Below, piece after piece: positions 51,249-59,461 of a stretch of 64,000 nucleotides of DNA. A program made the position numbers and the translations under genes. The notes under the pieces are model-generated. The model did no database searches and was not told the origin of the DNA. It saw only the letters and a list, made by a program, of their open reading frames with translations. This stretch comes from Cellulomonas terrae (GTDB taxonomy: Bacteria; Actinomycetota; Actinomycetes; Actinomycetales; Cellulomonadaceae). The DNA lies in NCBI RefSeq assembly GCF_007990265.1, contig NZ_BJWH01000003.1, positions 1 to 64,000 on the forward strand, in the 5' to 3' direction. Position 1 is the stretch's first letter, and every line of letters begins with the position of its first letter.

Positions 51249-52174
51249 GCCCCGAGGTCGGGTGGTCGTAGCGGTGGTCGAAGCCCACCTGACAGGTGCG
51301 GGACCACGGCGACCGGGCAGGCTGCGTGGTGCAGCGCCGCGTGGCTCACCGACCCGAGCAGGAGCCCGTCGAACCCCCCGCGGCCCCGGGACCCCACGAC
51401 CACGAGGCTCGCGTCCTCGCTCTCGCGGACGAGCACGCGCCGTGCGTCCCCGCTCCGCACCGCACGCTCCACCTCGACCGCCGGACGGGTGCGCCGACGC
51501 ACCTCGACCGCCGAGAACTCCTCGGGGACGGTGGCGGGATCGGACGACCACCGCCGGTCCTGCTCACCGGTCGCACCCAGGTCCCGCGGGCGTCCGTCAG
51601 GCACAGCGTGGACCGCACGGAGCGTCAGCCCGTTGGCCGCGGCCCACGAGAGTGCCAGGTCGGCGACCGTCGCCCTGAGCGCGCCGCCGTCCACCCCCAG
51701 CACGACCGGACCGGTGGGTTCGGACCGACCACGGACGACGACGACGGGGCACCGGGCGCGGGACGCCAGCTCGACGGCGACCGAGCCGAGAAGGAGCCCG
51801 GTGAACCCACCCAGACCGCGGTCGCCCACCACGACGAGAGCAGCACCCACGCTCGCGCGCAGGAGGACCGGCTCGGGCGCGCCGGGCACCACCGCTCCAC
51901 TCACGGCGACCCCCGGCGCCGTCTCCTGGGCCCGCCGGACCGCCTCGTCCACGGTGCGCTCAGCCGATGCCTGCAGGCCCGCACCAGGCAGCCACGCGGG
52001 GGTCGGGACCGCGGGACCTCGGAGCTCGGGCCAGATGAACGCGTGCACCACCTCGAGCCGGCACCCGAGCAGGCGTGCCTGCACGGCAGCCGTGCCGACC
52101 GCCCGGAGCGCCGGCTCGGAGCCGTCGACGCCGACGACGATCAGGCCGGGTCCGACGGCGGCGGTCGAGCTCAT
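51245..52174 (-). CDS. Universal stress protein with tandem UspA domains
   Basis: A 309-aa tandem Usp protein. N-terminal domain (about 13-145) with GDRGLGGFTGLLLGSVA and a C-terminal domain (about 155-300) with GSRGRGGFDGLLLGSVS. The ATG at 52174 is 7 nt from GGGAGGG, better than the in-frame ATG two codons earlier. It diverges from another Usp gene across a region with two DosR-like boxes. Second domain differs more from its paralogues and has a C-terminal Pro/Leu tail. Confidence 0.92.
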   Translation of the reverse strand: MSSTAAVGPGLIVVGVDGSEPALRAVGTAAVQARLLGCRLEVVHAFIWPELRGPAVPTPAWLPGAGLQASAERTVDEAVRRAQETAPGVAVSGAVVPGAPEPVLLRASVGAALVVVGDRGLGGFTGLLLGSVAVELASRARCPVVVVRGRSEPTGPVVLGVDGGALRATVADLALSWAAANGLTLRAVHAVPDGRPRDLGATGEQDRRWSSDPATVPEEFSAVEVRRRTRPAVEVERAVRSGDARRVLVRESEDASLVVVGSRGRGGFDGLLLGSVSHAALHHAACPVAVVPHLSGGLRPPLRPPDLGA

Positions 52175-52238
52175 GGCCATCCCTCCCGTGATCCACCGTG
52201 ATCGTCTCCAGCGAACCGTGCGCGGGCGACCAGCGGAA

Positions 52239-52252
52239 CGGCCCAAGGTCCT
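52239..52252. promoter_or_regulatory. DosR/DevR-like box (leftward Usp gene)
   Basis: CGGCCCAAGGTCCT, centred 71 bp upstream of the start codon at 52174. It is one of two copies 44 bp apart. Confidence 0.5.
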
Positions 52253-52282
52253 GTCCCCCTGCGAACCGCCCCGCCGCAGCGC

Positions 52283-52296
52283 AGGACCTCCGACTC
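52283..52296. promoter_or_regulatory. DosR/DevR-like box (rightward Usp gene)
   Basis: AGGACCTCCGACTC, a weaker copy, centred 88 bp upstream of the ATG at 52377. Confidence 0.4.
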
Positions 52297-52376
52297 TACG
52301 AACCCTGCGCGGCGCGTGCGCACGATCGAGGTGTCCGAACCGGACGACGGGACGAGGAAGTCTTCGGAGGTGTGAG

Positions 52377-53237
52377 ATGAACCGAGAGATCGTGGTGGGG
52401 TACGACGGCTCGAACCACGCGGACGAGGCACTGGCCTGGGCTGCGAAGGCGGCTCGGCGCGAGCACACGTCGCTACGGATCGTGCACGTCGCACGGACGT
52501 TCCTCGACGGCTACGTCGTCGCCGACCGACCGTTGGACCTGACCGTCAAGATCGGCACGCAGGTCCTCGCGAACGGCGTCGAGCGGCTGCGGGTGACAGA
52601 CCCGGACCTCGTGGTCACGACGCAGCTCGAACCGGAGGACAGCGTGGCCGCCGTCCTCACGGAGGCGTCGAAGCACGCCCGGCTGCTCGTCGTGGGGTCC
52701 CGGGGCCGCGGAGGCTTCGCGGGACTGCTCCTCGGCTCGGTCGGCGTGACCGTCGCGTCCCACGCTCACTGCCCGGTCGTCGTGGTCCGGACGCAGCCCG
52801 CCTCGGCGGAGCAGTCCGTGCGACCGGTCGTGGTGGGGGTGGACGGCTCTGCGACGAGCATGAGCGCCGTCGACTTCGCGTTCGACCAGGCGTCCCGGCT
52901 GGGTCTCCCGCTCGTCGCCGTGCACGGCTGGGAGCTTCCGTCGCTGTTCGGCCCGGTGCCGCCGTGGATGCCCGAGGAGGTGGAGGAGATCCGGGTGGCG
53001 GAGAAGGCGGTGCTGTCCGAGAGCCTCGCGGGCCACGCGGAGCGCTACCCCGACGTCGACGTGACGCCCGTGGTCCGCCGCGGCGGGCCGGCGCAGGTCC
53101 TCCTCGCCGCCGCGGAGGACGCCGAGATGGTCGTGGTGGGCTCGCGCGGGCTGGGGGGCTTCCGCGGCCTCCTGCTCGGGTCGGTGAGCCAGGCGGTCCT
53201 GCACCATGCCACGAGCCCCGTGGTCGTGGTCCGCTGA
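52377..53237 (+). CDS. Universal stress protein with tandem UspA domains
   Basis: A 286-aa tandem Usp protein. The ATP loops are GSRGRGGFAGLLLGSVG (first domain) and GSRGLGGFRGLLLGSVS (second). It shares a conserved WELPSLFGPVPPWMPEEV-type linker with the paralogue at 50418 (WEMPALLGPTPAW), so these two are recent duplicates. CGGAGG lies 6 nt before the ATG. It sits behind DosR-like boxes and is followed by a palindrome that may end transcription. Confidence 0.92.
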   Translation: MNREIVVGYDGSNHADEALAWAAKAARREHTSLRIVHVARTFLDGYVVADRPLDLTVKIGTQVLANGVERLRVTDPDLVVTTQLEPEDSVAAVLTEASKHARLLVVGSRGRGGFAGLLLGSVGVTVASHAHCPVVVVRTQPASAEQSVRPVVVGVDGSATSMSAVDFAFDQASRLGLPLVAVHGWELPSLFGPVPPWMPEEVEEIRVAEKAVLSESLAGHAERYPDVDVTPVVRRGGPAQVLLAAAEDAEMVVVGSRGLGGFRGLLLGSVSQAVLHHATSPVVVVR

Positions 53238-53279
53238 CCGTGCGGTCGGCTCCGAGGGCCCCTGGACCCGAGCCCGACA

Positions 53280-53324
53280 AGGACCTGCGGGCCCACGCAG
53301 GTCAGGGACCCGCGGGCCCTGACC
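53280..53324. promoter_or_regulatory. Two overlapping palindromic elements, DosR-like or terminator
   Basis: AGGACCTGCGGGCC (53280-53293) resembles the DosR-like motif. A 25-bp palindrome (53300-53324) contains GGGACCCGCGGGCCC with one mismatch across the arms. It could be a second box serving the small gene at 53378, or the terminator of the Usp gene 63 bp before it; both readings are possible. Confidence 0.4.
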
Positions 53325-53377
53325 GAGCACATCACCACGCGACGGACCGGGTGCCTGGGACTCAGGGAGGTACGGCG

Positions 53378-53659
53378 ATGACGAACGCACCACGGAGCGC
53401 GACCGAGCCGACGTCCCGCACGCCGCGCCGTCGTCCAGGTCCCACCCTCAGCGCCGCACGCGGAGCCCAGCGACGGCTCCGTGCGCAACTCGCGGGACGG
53501 TCCGGCGTCTGCGGCGTCGGGCTCGCCCGGACGGGCGACGGCTACGTGCTGCGGGTCAACGTCGTCGACGCCTGTGTCGACGTCCCCGCGGAGGTGGACG
53601 GTGTGCCGGTCGACGTGTGCACGACCGGTCGGCTGACCGCCCAGCCTGCCGAGTCCTGA
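53378..53659 (+). CDS. Small hypothetical protein
   Basis: A 93-aa protein with a basic N-terminal half (TSRTPRRRPGPTLSAARGAQRRL) and a compact C-terminal part (GVCGVGLARTGDGYVLRVNVVD, then VPAEVDGVPVDVCTTG). The C-terminal region resembles the beta-strand pattern of small peptide-like folds but no family is recognised. AGGGAGG is 7 nt before the ATG. Position in the stress island behind palindromic elements suggests co-regulation. Confidence 0.6.
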   Translation: MTNAPRSATEPTSRTPRRRPGPTLSAARGAQRRLRAQLAGRSGVCGVGLARTGDGYVLRVNVVDACVDVPAEVDGVPVDVCTTGRLTAQPAES

Positions 53660-53682
53660 AGGACGTCGGGCTGCGGCGGGTC

Positions 53683-53913
53683 TCAGGTGCCCCCGGCGCC
53701 TCTCGTCGTGCGGAGCACGCCCTTCGCCTGAGGATCTGCGATCACGGCGTCGGGTCCCGGGAAGACGAGACCGAGGTGACCGGAGTCCGACCAGCGCACG
53801 AGGAACGGCGGTCCGCCGTCTGCCCCGCGGACCTCCAGGACCTCCGCGTCGCGGCTAGCGTCGCCGAGGTGCGCCCCCGCGACGACGAGCCGGTCGCCTG
53901 CCGCGGCCTTCAC
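53683..53913 (-). CDS. DUF1918 family small protein
   Basis: A 76-aa SH3-like beta-barrel protein. The conserved pattern A-x-GDRLVVAGAHLGDASRDAEVLEVRG then PPFLVRWSDSGHLGLVFPGPDA is diagnostic of DUF1918, often found with stress proteins in actinobacteria. GTG start overlaps the MBL gene stop (GTGA). Role unknown; a nucleic-acid-binding role is conceivable because its partner is an RNA-processing-type hydrolase. Confidence 0.88.
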   Translation of the reverse strand: MKAAAGDRLVVAGAHLGDASRDAEVLEVRGADGGPPFLVRWSDSGHLGLVFPGPDAVIADPQAKGVLRTTRGAGGT

Positions 53914-55331
53914 GGTGCGCTTCCCGACCTCGGGTGCAGCGCTTGAGCGTCGTCCACGAGCACCCTCTCGCCGCGTTCCGGGACGCTGACCGCACACCCC
54001 ACGGACGCGCGGACACGGTCCGCCAGCGCCAGTGCCGCACGCGGCTCGCCGTGCACCACGTACACGGCCGCCGGCGGCCGCTGCAGCTGACCGAGCCACT
54101 CGACGAGCTCGCCCGCATCGGCGTGCACGGAGAACTCCTCGTCGTGGACGATCTCCGCGCGCACGGGCACGTACCGCCCCAGCAGCTTGACCTCCCGCGC
54201 CCCGTCGACGAGGTCACGACCCCGCGTCCCCGGCGCCTGGAAGCCGGTGAGGACGATGCAGTTGTCGCGATCGGGCAGCCACGAGCGCAGGTGATGGACG
54301 ATGCGCCCGCCGGATGCCATCCCGGAGGCGGACAGGACGATGCACGGCGAGTCGGGCCGGTTGAGCGCCATCGACTCGGCCGGCATCGGTGCGAGACGGA
54401 GGGTGGGCAGGTCGACGAGCTCGGGGCCGATCCCGGGCCGGAGCTGCCCCTGCGTGGCGGCGTCGCGGTACACCTCCAGCGCGGCGAGCGCCATCGGGCT
54501 GTCGACGATCACCGGCACCTCGGGGATGTCGCCGCCTCTCATGAGGGCAGAGAGCGCCTCGAGCACCAGGACGGTCCGGTCGATGGCGAACGCCGCGACG
54601 AGGACCGAGCCTCCGCGCCCCACCGTCCGGCGGATGGCCGCAGCCATGCGGTAGTGCGCCGGCGTGCCGACGTCGTGGCGGCGATCTCCGTAGGTGGACT
54701 CGACCACGACGGTCTCCGCGTCGGGGGGACTCGCCCGGGGCGGCAGGACCGGATGGGAGGGGCGCCCGAGGTCGCCCGAGAACAGCACCCGGGCACCTCC
54801 GGCCCGGACGAGGACGCTGGCCGAGCCGAGCACGTGACCGGCCGGCCACAGGGTGAAGCCGAGCTCGTCGGCGACCGTGATTTCGTCCTCGTACGAGACG
54901 GCCCGGAAGTGGGAGACGGCCTCGTCGGCCTGCTCCACGGTGTAGAGCGGCAGCGGGGGGTCGTGCCGCGAGTACCCGCTCGCACGGGCGTACTGCGCGT
55001 CGCGCTCGTTGAGGTGCCCGCTGTCCCGCAGGACGATCGCCGCGAGCTCGTTCGACCATCGCGTGCCCCAGATCGGGCCGGCGAACCCGTCGCGGACCAG
55101 GACGGGCAGGTAGCCGCAGTGGTCCAGGTGGGCGTGCGTGACCACCACCGCGTCGATGCTTGCGGGCGGGACGGCGAACGGCTCCCAGTTCAGCCGGCGC
55201 CACTGCCGTTCGCCCTGGTAGAGCCCGCAGTCGACGAGGAGTCGACGACCGTCGTGCTCGACCAGGAACGCGCTGCCGGTCACCGTCCCGGCGCCGCCGA
55301 GGAACGTCAGGGCCGTCCGTCCGACGTCCAT
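53910..55331 (-). CDS. MBL-fold beta-CASP hydrolase (CPSF/Ysh1-type RNA nuclease)
   Basis: A 473-aa metallo-beta-lactamase with beta-CASP insert. The metal motif is VVTHAHLDHCGYLP (about 63-76). A second-metal His lies in WPAGHVLGSASV and an Asp in FSGDLGRP. Beta-CASP motifs are ESTYGDRRH and SASGMASGGRI, then VHGEP near the C-terminus. This architecture belongs to endo/exoribonucleases of the CPSF73/RNase J-like clan, though KH or C-terminal domains are absent. It is coupled to DUF1918 and divergent from DUF1876; a DosR-like box lies 83 bp upstream. Confidence 0.9.
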   Translation of the reverse strand: MDVGRTALTFLGGAGTVTGSAFLVEHDGRRLLVDCGLYQGERQWRRLNWEPFAVPPASIDAVVVTHAHLDHCGYLPVLVRDGFAGPIWGTRWSNELAAIVLRDSGHLNERDAQYARASGYSRHDPPLPLYTVEQADEAVSHFRAVSYEDEITVADELGFTLWPAGHVLGSASVLVRAGGARVLFSGDLGRPSHPVLPPRASPPDAETVVVESTYGDRRHDVGTPAHYRMAAAIRRTVGRGGSVLVAAFAIDRTVLVLEALSALMRGGDIPEVPVIVDSPMALAALEVYRDAATQGQLRPGIGPELVDLPTLRLAPMPAESMALNRPDSPCIVLSASGMASGGRIVHHLRSWLPDRDNCIVLTGFQAPGTRGRDLVDGAREVKLLGRYVPVRAEIVHDEEFSVHADAGELVEWLGQLQRPPAAVYVVHGEPRAALALADRVRASVGCAVSVPERGERVLVDDAQALHPRSGSAP

Positions 55332-55407
55332 CTCCGACCTCCCACCAGCGAGAGCTCACGCGTCGTCCTTCTCCCGCCAGCCTTCGGCCGCCGCCCCGCA
55401 CGGACCA

Positions 55408-55421
55408 GGGTCGGAGGTCCC
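55408..55421. promoter_or_regulatory. DosR/DevR-like box (MBL gene side)
   Basis: GGGTCGGAGGTCCC, centred 83 bp upstream of the MBL start at 55331; one of two copies 46 bp apart in the divergent region 55332-55558. Confidence 0.55.
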
Positions 55422-55453
55422 GAAGCCTGCGTGCGCCGGGTCCGGTCGGCATC

Positions 55454-55467
55454 GGGACCTTCTGCCC
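55454..55467. promoter_or_regulatory. DosR/DevR-like box (DUF1876-SQR side)
   Basis: GGGACCTTCTGCCC, identical to the copy at 49885, centred 98 bp upstream of the ATG at 55559. Confidence 0.55.
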
Positions 55468-55558
55468 TATCTCGCGCACGGCACCCGACGAAGGCTGGTG
55501 GTGAGGACGAGTCGCCCCGGTGGCGGGGCGGCCCGGGTAGGCGGAAGGGAGCAGTGCG

Positions 55559-55840
55559 ATGACGCACACCTGGAAAGTCGTGATCCACCTCTTCGATGCG
55601 GACGACGTCCGGGACGACGGCGACGTGACGAAGGCGCACGCCGTGCTCACCACGTCGGCGGGGACCCGCCTGGACGGCTACGGCCGCGCCCGACGTGCAC
55701 CGCAGGACGTCGACGTCCCCGAGATCGGTGAGGAGCTGGCTGCCGCGCGCGCGCTGCGTGACCTCGCGGACCGCCTCCTGCGCGCGACCTCCGACGACAT
55801 CTCCGCGATCGAGCACGGCGACGTGCACGTCGTGCACTGA
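55559..55840 (+). CDS. DUF1876 family protein
   Basis: A 93-aa dsRBD-like small protein typical of actinobacterial stress regulons: WKVVIHLFDADDVRDDGDVTKAHAVLTT, then ALRDLADRLLRATSDDISAIEH. It is paralogous to the protein at 61673. A Shine-Dalgarno GGAAGGGAG precedes the ATG. The SQR gene starts 5 nt after the stop. The DUF1876 family has no proven function; M. tuberculosis homologues belong to the DosR regulon (established knowledge as recalled). Confidence 0.88.
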   Translation: MTHTWKVVIHLFDADDVRDDGDVTKAHAVLTTSAGTRLDGYGRARRAPQDVDVPEIGEELAAARALRDLADRLLRATSDDISAIEHGDVHVVH

Positions 55841-55845
55841 CAGCC

Positions 55846-57081
55846 GTGACCAGGCACGTGGTCGTGCTCGGCGGGGGGACCGCCGGGACGATGGTGGCCA
55901 ACAAGCTCCGCCGCAGGCTCGACGACACCTGGGTGATCACCGTCGTGGACCGGGACGACGCGCACCCCTACCAGCCCGGCTTCCTCTTCGTGCCGTTCGG
56001 TGGTCCGACCCGATCGTTGGTGCGGTCACGCCACGCCTTCGTGCGCGACGGCATCGAGCTGGTCCTGGAGGCGGTCGACCGCGTAGACCCCGCCGCACGG
56101 GAGGTCGTGCTCCTGGACGGCCGGCTGCTCCCCTACGACTTCCTGGTGATCGCCTCCGGCGCCGTGCCCCGCCCGGACCAGACGCCAGGGATGCTCGGTC
56201 CGCAGTGGCGCCGCACCATCTTCGACTTCTACACGCTCGACGGGGCGAAGGCCCTGGCCACCGCACTGCGACGCTTCACGGGTGGCCGCCTCGTCGTCCA
56301 CGTGACCGACGTGCCGATCAAGTGTCCCGTCGCACCGCTCGAGTTCACGTTCCTCGTGGACCACTGGCTGCGGGAGCGCGGGCGTCGCGACGCGACGGAC
56401 CTGATCTATGCGACCCCCTTGGACGGTGCCTTCACCCAGCCCGTCGCGTCGCAGCGGCTGGGCTCGATGCTCGCCGAACGCAGCATCACGGTGGAGCCGG
56501 ACTTCCTCGTCGAACGCATCGACGGCACCGCGCTGGAGTCCTACGGCGGTCGGCGGATCCCGTTCGACCTGCTCGTCACCGTGCCGCTGAACCGTGGCGC
56601 CGACTTCGTCGAGCGGTCGGGCCTCGGCGACGAGCTCGCCTTCGTCCCGGTCGACCGGCACACGCTCCAGTCGACGGCGGACCCGCACATCTTCGCGATC
56701 GGTGACGCGTCCGACCTCCCGACCTCCAAGGCAGGATCGGTCGCCCACTTCTCGGCCGACGTGCTGGTCGACAACGTGGTGGAGCTTGCTGCCGGCCGGG
56801 AGCTCACGCACTCGTTCGACGGCCATGCCAACTGCTTCGTGGAGTCCGGGGACGGTAAGGCTCTGCTGCTCGACTTCAACTACGACACCGAGCCACTGCC
56901 CGGGACCTACCCGGTCCCGTTCGTCGGGCCGATGCGCCTGCTCACCGAGAGCCGTGTCAACCACGTGGGGAAGCTCGCGTTCCGTTGGCTGTACTGGAAC
57001 GTCCTGCTCCCCGGTCGGCCGATGCCCGTCCCGCCCGCCATGTCCATGGCCGGCAAGAAGTCCCCCGTCACCACGTCCTAG
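55846..57081 (+). CDS. Sulfide:quinone oxidoreductase-like flavoprotein
   Basis: A 411-aa FAD enzyme. N-terminal FAD motif VVLGGGTAGTMVA (6-18), later GDASDLPTSKAGSVAH (286-301). Two cysteines in SQR-like positions are present: Cys160 in DVPIKCPVAPLE and Cys330 in HANCFVE, the pair used to shuttle polysulfur in SQR. The C-terminus has two amphipathic segments (about 370-400) suited to membrane attachment. It is followed by DsrC- and DsrE-like genes, pointing to sulfide or persulfide oxidation. GTG start. Some relatives are type II NADH dehydrogenases, less likely given the Cys pair. Confidence 0.88.
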   Translation: MTRHVVVLGGGTAGTMVANKLRRRLDDTWVITVVDRDDAHPYQPGFLFVPFGGPTRSLVRSRHAFVRDGIELVLEAVDRVDPAAREVVLLDGRLLPYDFLVIASGAVPRPDQTPGMLGPQWRRTIFDFYTLDGAKALATALRRFTGGRLVVHVTDVPIKCPVAPLEFTFLVDHWLRERGRRDATDLIYATPLDGAFTQPVASQRLGSMLAERSITVEPDFLVERIDGTALESYGGRRIPFDLLVTVPLNRGADFVERSGLGDELAFVPVDRHTLQSTADPHIFAIGDASDLPTSKAGSVAHFSADVLVDNVVELAAGRELTHSFDGHANCFVESGDGKALLLDFNYDTEPLPGTYPVPFVGPMRLLTESRVNHVGKLAFRWLYWNVLLPGRPMPVPPAMSMAGKKSPVTTS

Positions 57082-57093
57082 AGGCGGTGCACC

Positions 57094-57408
57094 ATGCCAG
57101 TCACGACCCTCGCGGGCCACACGATCCACGTCGACGACGAGGGCTTCCTGACCGATCCCTCCGAGTGGGACGACGAGCTCGCGTCCGTCCTCGCCGCCCA
57201 GGTCGGGCTCACGCTCACCGACGAGCATCGTGCGGTCCTGGAGTTCCTCCGAGCGGACTTCCACCAGCGCGGCGAGACTCCGACGCTCCGGCGAGCATCA
57301 GCCGGCAGCGGCGTGCCCGTCAAAGAGCTCTTCCGGCTCTTCCCGCAGAAGCCGGCGAAGAAGATGGCCTACGTCGCCGGCCTGCCCAAGCCCGTGGGTT
57401 GCGTCTGA
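57094..57408 (+). CDS. DsrC/TusE-family sulfur-carrier protein (single C-terminal Cys)
   Basis: A 104-aa protein. The DsrC fold is evident: GHTIHVDDEGFLTDPSEWDDELA, then LTDEHRAVLEFLRADFHQRGETPTLRR and FPQKPAKKMAYVAGLPKPVGCV. The penultimate Cys (Cys103) in the C-terminal arm is present, as in all DsrC proteins. The second arm cysteine, about ten residues earlier, is replaced (MAYVAGLP where CysK..AGLP is usual), so it resembles TusE-like carriers rather than dissimilatory DsrC. It lies 12 nt after SQR and 27 nt before DsrE, forming one operon. Confidence 0.9.
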   Translation: MPVTTLAGHTIHVDDEGFLTDPSEWDDELASVLAAQVGLTLTDEHRAVLEFLRADFHQRGETPTLRRASAGSGVPVKELFRLFPQKPAKKMAYVAGLPKPVGCV

Positions 57409-57435
57409 CCCGCACTGACGACGAGAGGCACTGTC

Positions 57436-57951
57436 ATGACCTCCACCGAGACCGCACCCGCGATCGTGCCCCAGTTCGAGACCGACGGCCCCTCGGGCCG
57501 CAAGCTCGCGATCATCTGCTCGAAGGGCAACCTCGACATGGCCTATCCCGGCCTGATCCTGGCGAACGCCGCGCTCGGCGAAGGCGTCGAGACGCACGTG
57601 TTCTTCACCTTCTGGGGGCTCGACATGATCACCACAGCCAGGATGAGCGACCTGAAGTTCACCATGCTCGGGAACACGGCGACCCACCTGCCGCAGGGGC
57701 TCGGAGGGCTTCCCGGGATGACCGCACTGGCGACGTCACGCCTGAGGAAGGCGATCGCGGAGCTCGACGTCCCCGACGTCCCGGAGTTCCTCGAACAGAT
57801 CGTGGCCTCCGGGGGTCACCTGTGGGCGTGCCGGCTCTCCGCGGACATGAACCACCTGACGCCCGCCGACCTGATGGAGGACGTCGAGGGGATCATCAGC
57901 GCCAGCGACTTCATCGAGAAGACCGCGGGCGCGCAGCTGCTCTTCATCTAG
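57436..57951 (+). CDS. DsrE/DsrF-like (DsrE2) protein
   Basis: A 171-aa protein of the DsrE/F-like clan: KLAIICSKGNLDMAYPGLILANAAL, VETHVFFTFWGLDM and GHLWACRLSADMNHLTP with the conserved Cys (near 131) in the C-terminal block. DsrE2 proteins are sulfur-trafficking partners of rhodanese/TusA or carriers such as DsrC. Membrane association of other DsrE2 forms is not evident here. With SQR and DsrC it makes a likely sulfur-relay operon. Confidence 0.88.
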   Translation: MTSTETAPAIVPQFETDGPSGRKLAIICSKGNLDMAYPGLILANAALGEGVETHVFFTFWGLDMITTARMSDLKFTMLGNTATHLPQGLGGLPGMTALATSRLRKAIAELDVPDVPEFLEQIVASGGHLWACRLSADMNHLTPADLMEDVEGIISASDFIEKTAGAQLLFI

Positions 57952-57995
57952 CGGCCGGGCCGAGCGGTCCGTCCCCCGCTACCGCAGCGGGGACG

Positions 57996-58541
57996 TCACC
58001 GTGACGGTGCTGGGTCCGGTTCTGCGTGCCCACCCAGCAGGAGGTCGGTCAGGCCGACACCCCAGGAGTAGGCGCGCTCCAGCTCTCCGTCGCGCAGCGG
58101 ACCCTTCGTGCCGAGCACCCAGAAGCTCTCGGCCCCGGCGGTGACGTCGAGGCCGGCGCGCCGCAGTGCGCGCCGCGCGCCGGCGGCGGCGGAACCGGGC
58201 AGGTGGGGGCTGGCGATCCGTGTGTCGAAGGTCGCCGCACGCACGTGCTGCTCGGGCTGCTCGAGCGCTGCCAGCCACTCCCGCACCCCCGTCGAGGGCG
58301 CGGGAACAGCCGTCCCGGCCTGGGCCTGAGCGTCCGCGCGCGTCCTGGGCCGGCTCATGCCGAACGCCTGCGTCGGGCCGCCGACGACCACCAGCTGCAC
58401 ATCGAGCGGGAGGTGCGTCGGGGCCGCGCCGACCTCGAGGAGCACCGCGTCCGGGAGGCGGCTGAAGAGGCCTTCCCAGACGGCTCGGGCGACCTTCCCG
58501 GTGTTTCCGAACGACGACTCGTACACGACCAGCGCCTTCAT
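57996..58541 (-). CDS. Flavodoxin-domain protein
   Basis: A 181-aa FMN-binding protein: MKALVVYESSFGNTGKVARAVWEGL (phosphate-binding loop SSFGNT at about 9-14), then VQLVVVGGPTQAFGM (flavin-flanking segment) and a late SFWVLGTKGPLRDGELERA. Flavodoxin-like proteins of this kind are common in actinobacterial stress loci. Starts at 58541 (ATG), 58544 and 58550 (GTG) are possible; the ATG is preferred since it begins with the family motif. It converges on the DsrE gene. Confidence 0.85.
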   Translation of the reverse strand: MKALVVYESSFGNTGKVARAVWEGLFSRLPDAVLLEVGAAPTHLPLDVQLVVVGGPTQAFGMSRPRTRADAQAQAGTAVPAPSTGVREWLAALEQPEQHVRAATFDTRIASPHLPGSAAAGARRALRRAGLDVTAGAESFWVLGTKGPLRDGELERAYSWGVGLTDLLLGGHAEPDPAPSR

Positions 58542-58641
58542 CACCCTCACCCTCCGCTGGTTCCGTCCAGGACGGGCGGCCCGTCAGAAGCCGTGCCCGT
58601 CGCGCGCGAGCGCGGCGGGCACAGCGGTCGTCGGCTGCCGG

Positions 58642-59226
58642 CTACCGCAGCCAGGCGAATCGCTGGACGGCGCGGATGCGCGCCCACCGGCGTCCCAGGC
58701 CCCAGGTGTCGCCCGCGAGCAGGACGGCGCACACGACGAGGACCAGGGCGTAGATGATGTGGTAGTCGATCAGGGGGTTGTTCGAGCCCTGCTCGAGCGG
58801 CCACTCCGCGATCCACATCAGCGCCATCATGATCGAGCCGGCGACGGCCGAGATGCGCAGCCCGACGCCGAGCATGACCGCGACACCGATGCCGAGCAGA
58901 CCGAGCATGAACAGCCAGTCCGTCCACGTGCTCGCCATCGACGCGAACGTGTCGGCGAACGGGCCGGTCGTCCCGTACTGCAGGAACCCCTGGCTGGGCG
59001 TCCCGCCGTCGATCCAGGACAGCGTCGGGTCGCCCTCCGTCACGGGGGCGCCGGTGGCGTAGTGCAGACCGAAGGTCTTGTCGAGGAACGCCCACAGGAA
59101 GATGAACCCTGTGGCGAGCCGGGTGGCGGCGAGCCAGCGGCGGCCCGTCGCGGAGGTGACGACGTCGTCTTCGACCATGGTGGTCGGGTGCGTCGACGTC
59201 CTGGCCTCGGGATGAATGGTGGCCAT
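58642..59226 (-). CDS. DoxX/DoxD-family membrane protein
   Basis: A 194-aa four-helix membrane protein. Helices at about 30-50, 92-112, 116-137 and 144-165, with the DoxX pattern ATRLATGFIFLWAFLDKTFGLHYATG and a WLFMLGLLGIGVAVMLGVGLR repeat. DoxX/DoxD proteins in archaea are subunits of thiosulfate:quinone oxidoreductase; the bacterial group often accompanies redox stress genes. Start ATG at 59226. The proximity to the SQR-DsrC-DsrE operon and a shared DosR-like region fit a sulfur/quinone function (inference). Confidence 0.85.
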   Translation of the reverse strand: MATIHPEARTSTHPTTMVEDDVVTSATGRRWLAATRLATGFIFLWAFLDKTFGLHYATGAPVTEGDPTLSWIDGGTPSQGFLQYGTTGPFADTFASMASTWTDWLFMLGLLGIGVAVMLGVGLRISAVAGSIMMALMWIAEWPLEQGSNNPLIDYHIIYALVLVVCAVLLAGDTWGLGRRWARIRAVQRFAWLR

Positions 59227-59320
59227 GATGCCTTCTCCTTCTCCCACGGCCCCGCCGTCGGGACCGGGTTCTCGTCAACTCTGACGACCCCACGCTGCTC
59301 CGGGTCGTGGTGGCGCCCCA

Positions 59321-59334
59321 GGGTCGAAGGTCCT
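59321..59334. promoter_or_regulatory. DosR/DevR-like box (DoxX side)
   Basis: GGGTCGAAGGTCCT, centred 101 bp upstream of the DoxX start at 59226. Confidence 0.55.
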
Positions 59335-59348
59335 CACTGCGGACATCC

Positions 59349-59362
59349 AGGACTCAAGTCCC
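59349..59362. promoter_or_regulatory. DosR/DevR-like box (Usp side)
   Basis: AGGACTCAAGTCCC; read on the other strand GGGACTTGAGTCCT, which matches the mycobacterial DosR core GGGACTWWAGTCCC at 12 of 14 positions. It is centred 106 bp before the Usp start at 59462. Confidence 0.6.
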
Positions 59363-59461
59363 GGGACGCCGCGGCTCGGCGAGGCGGAGGGTGGAGGGAG
59401 CGCGGGCGGTGCGGTCGGCCACGAGGTCGGCGTCGTCCGCCGCCGACGGAGGAGGCTCCTC

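Noticed and set aside
53300..53324. 25-bp palindrome as part of a CRISPR or mobile-element end
   Set aside because: Single copy with no repeats or transposase nearby; better read as a terminator or operator.
57957..57970. GGGCCGAGCGGTCC as another DosR-like box
   Set aside because: It lies between two convergent stops (DsrE and flavodoxin), not before a gene.
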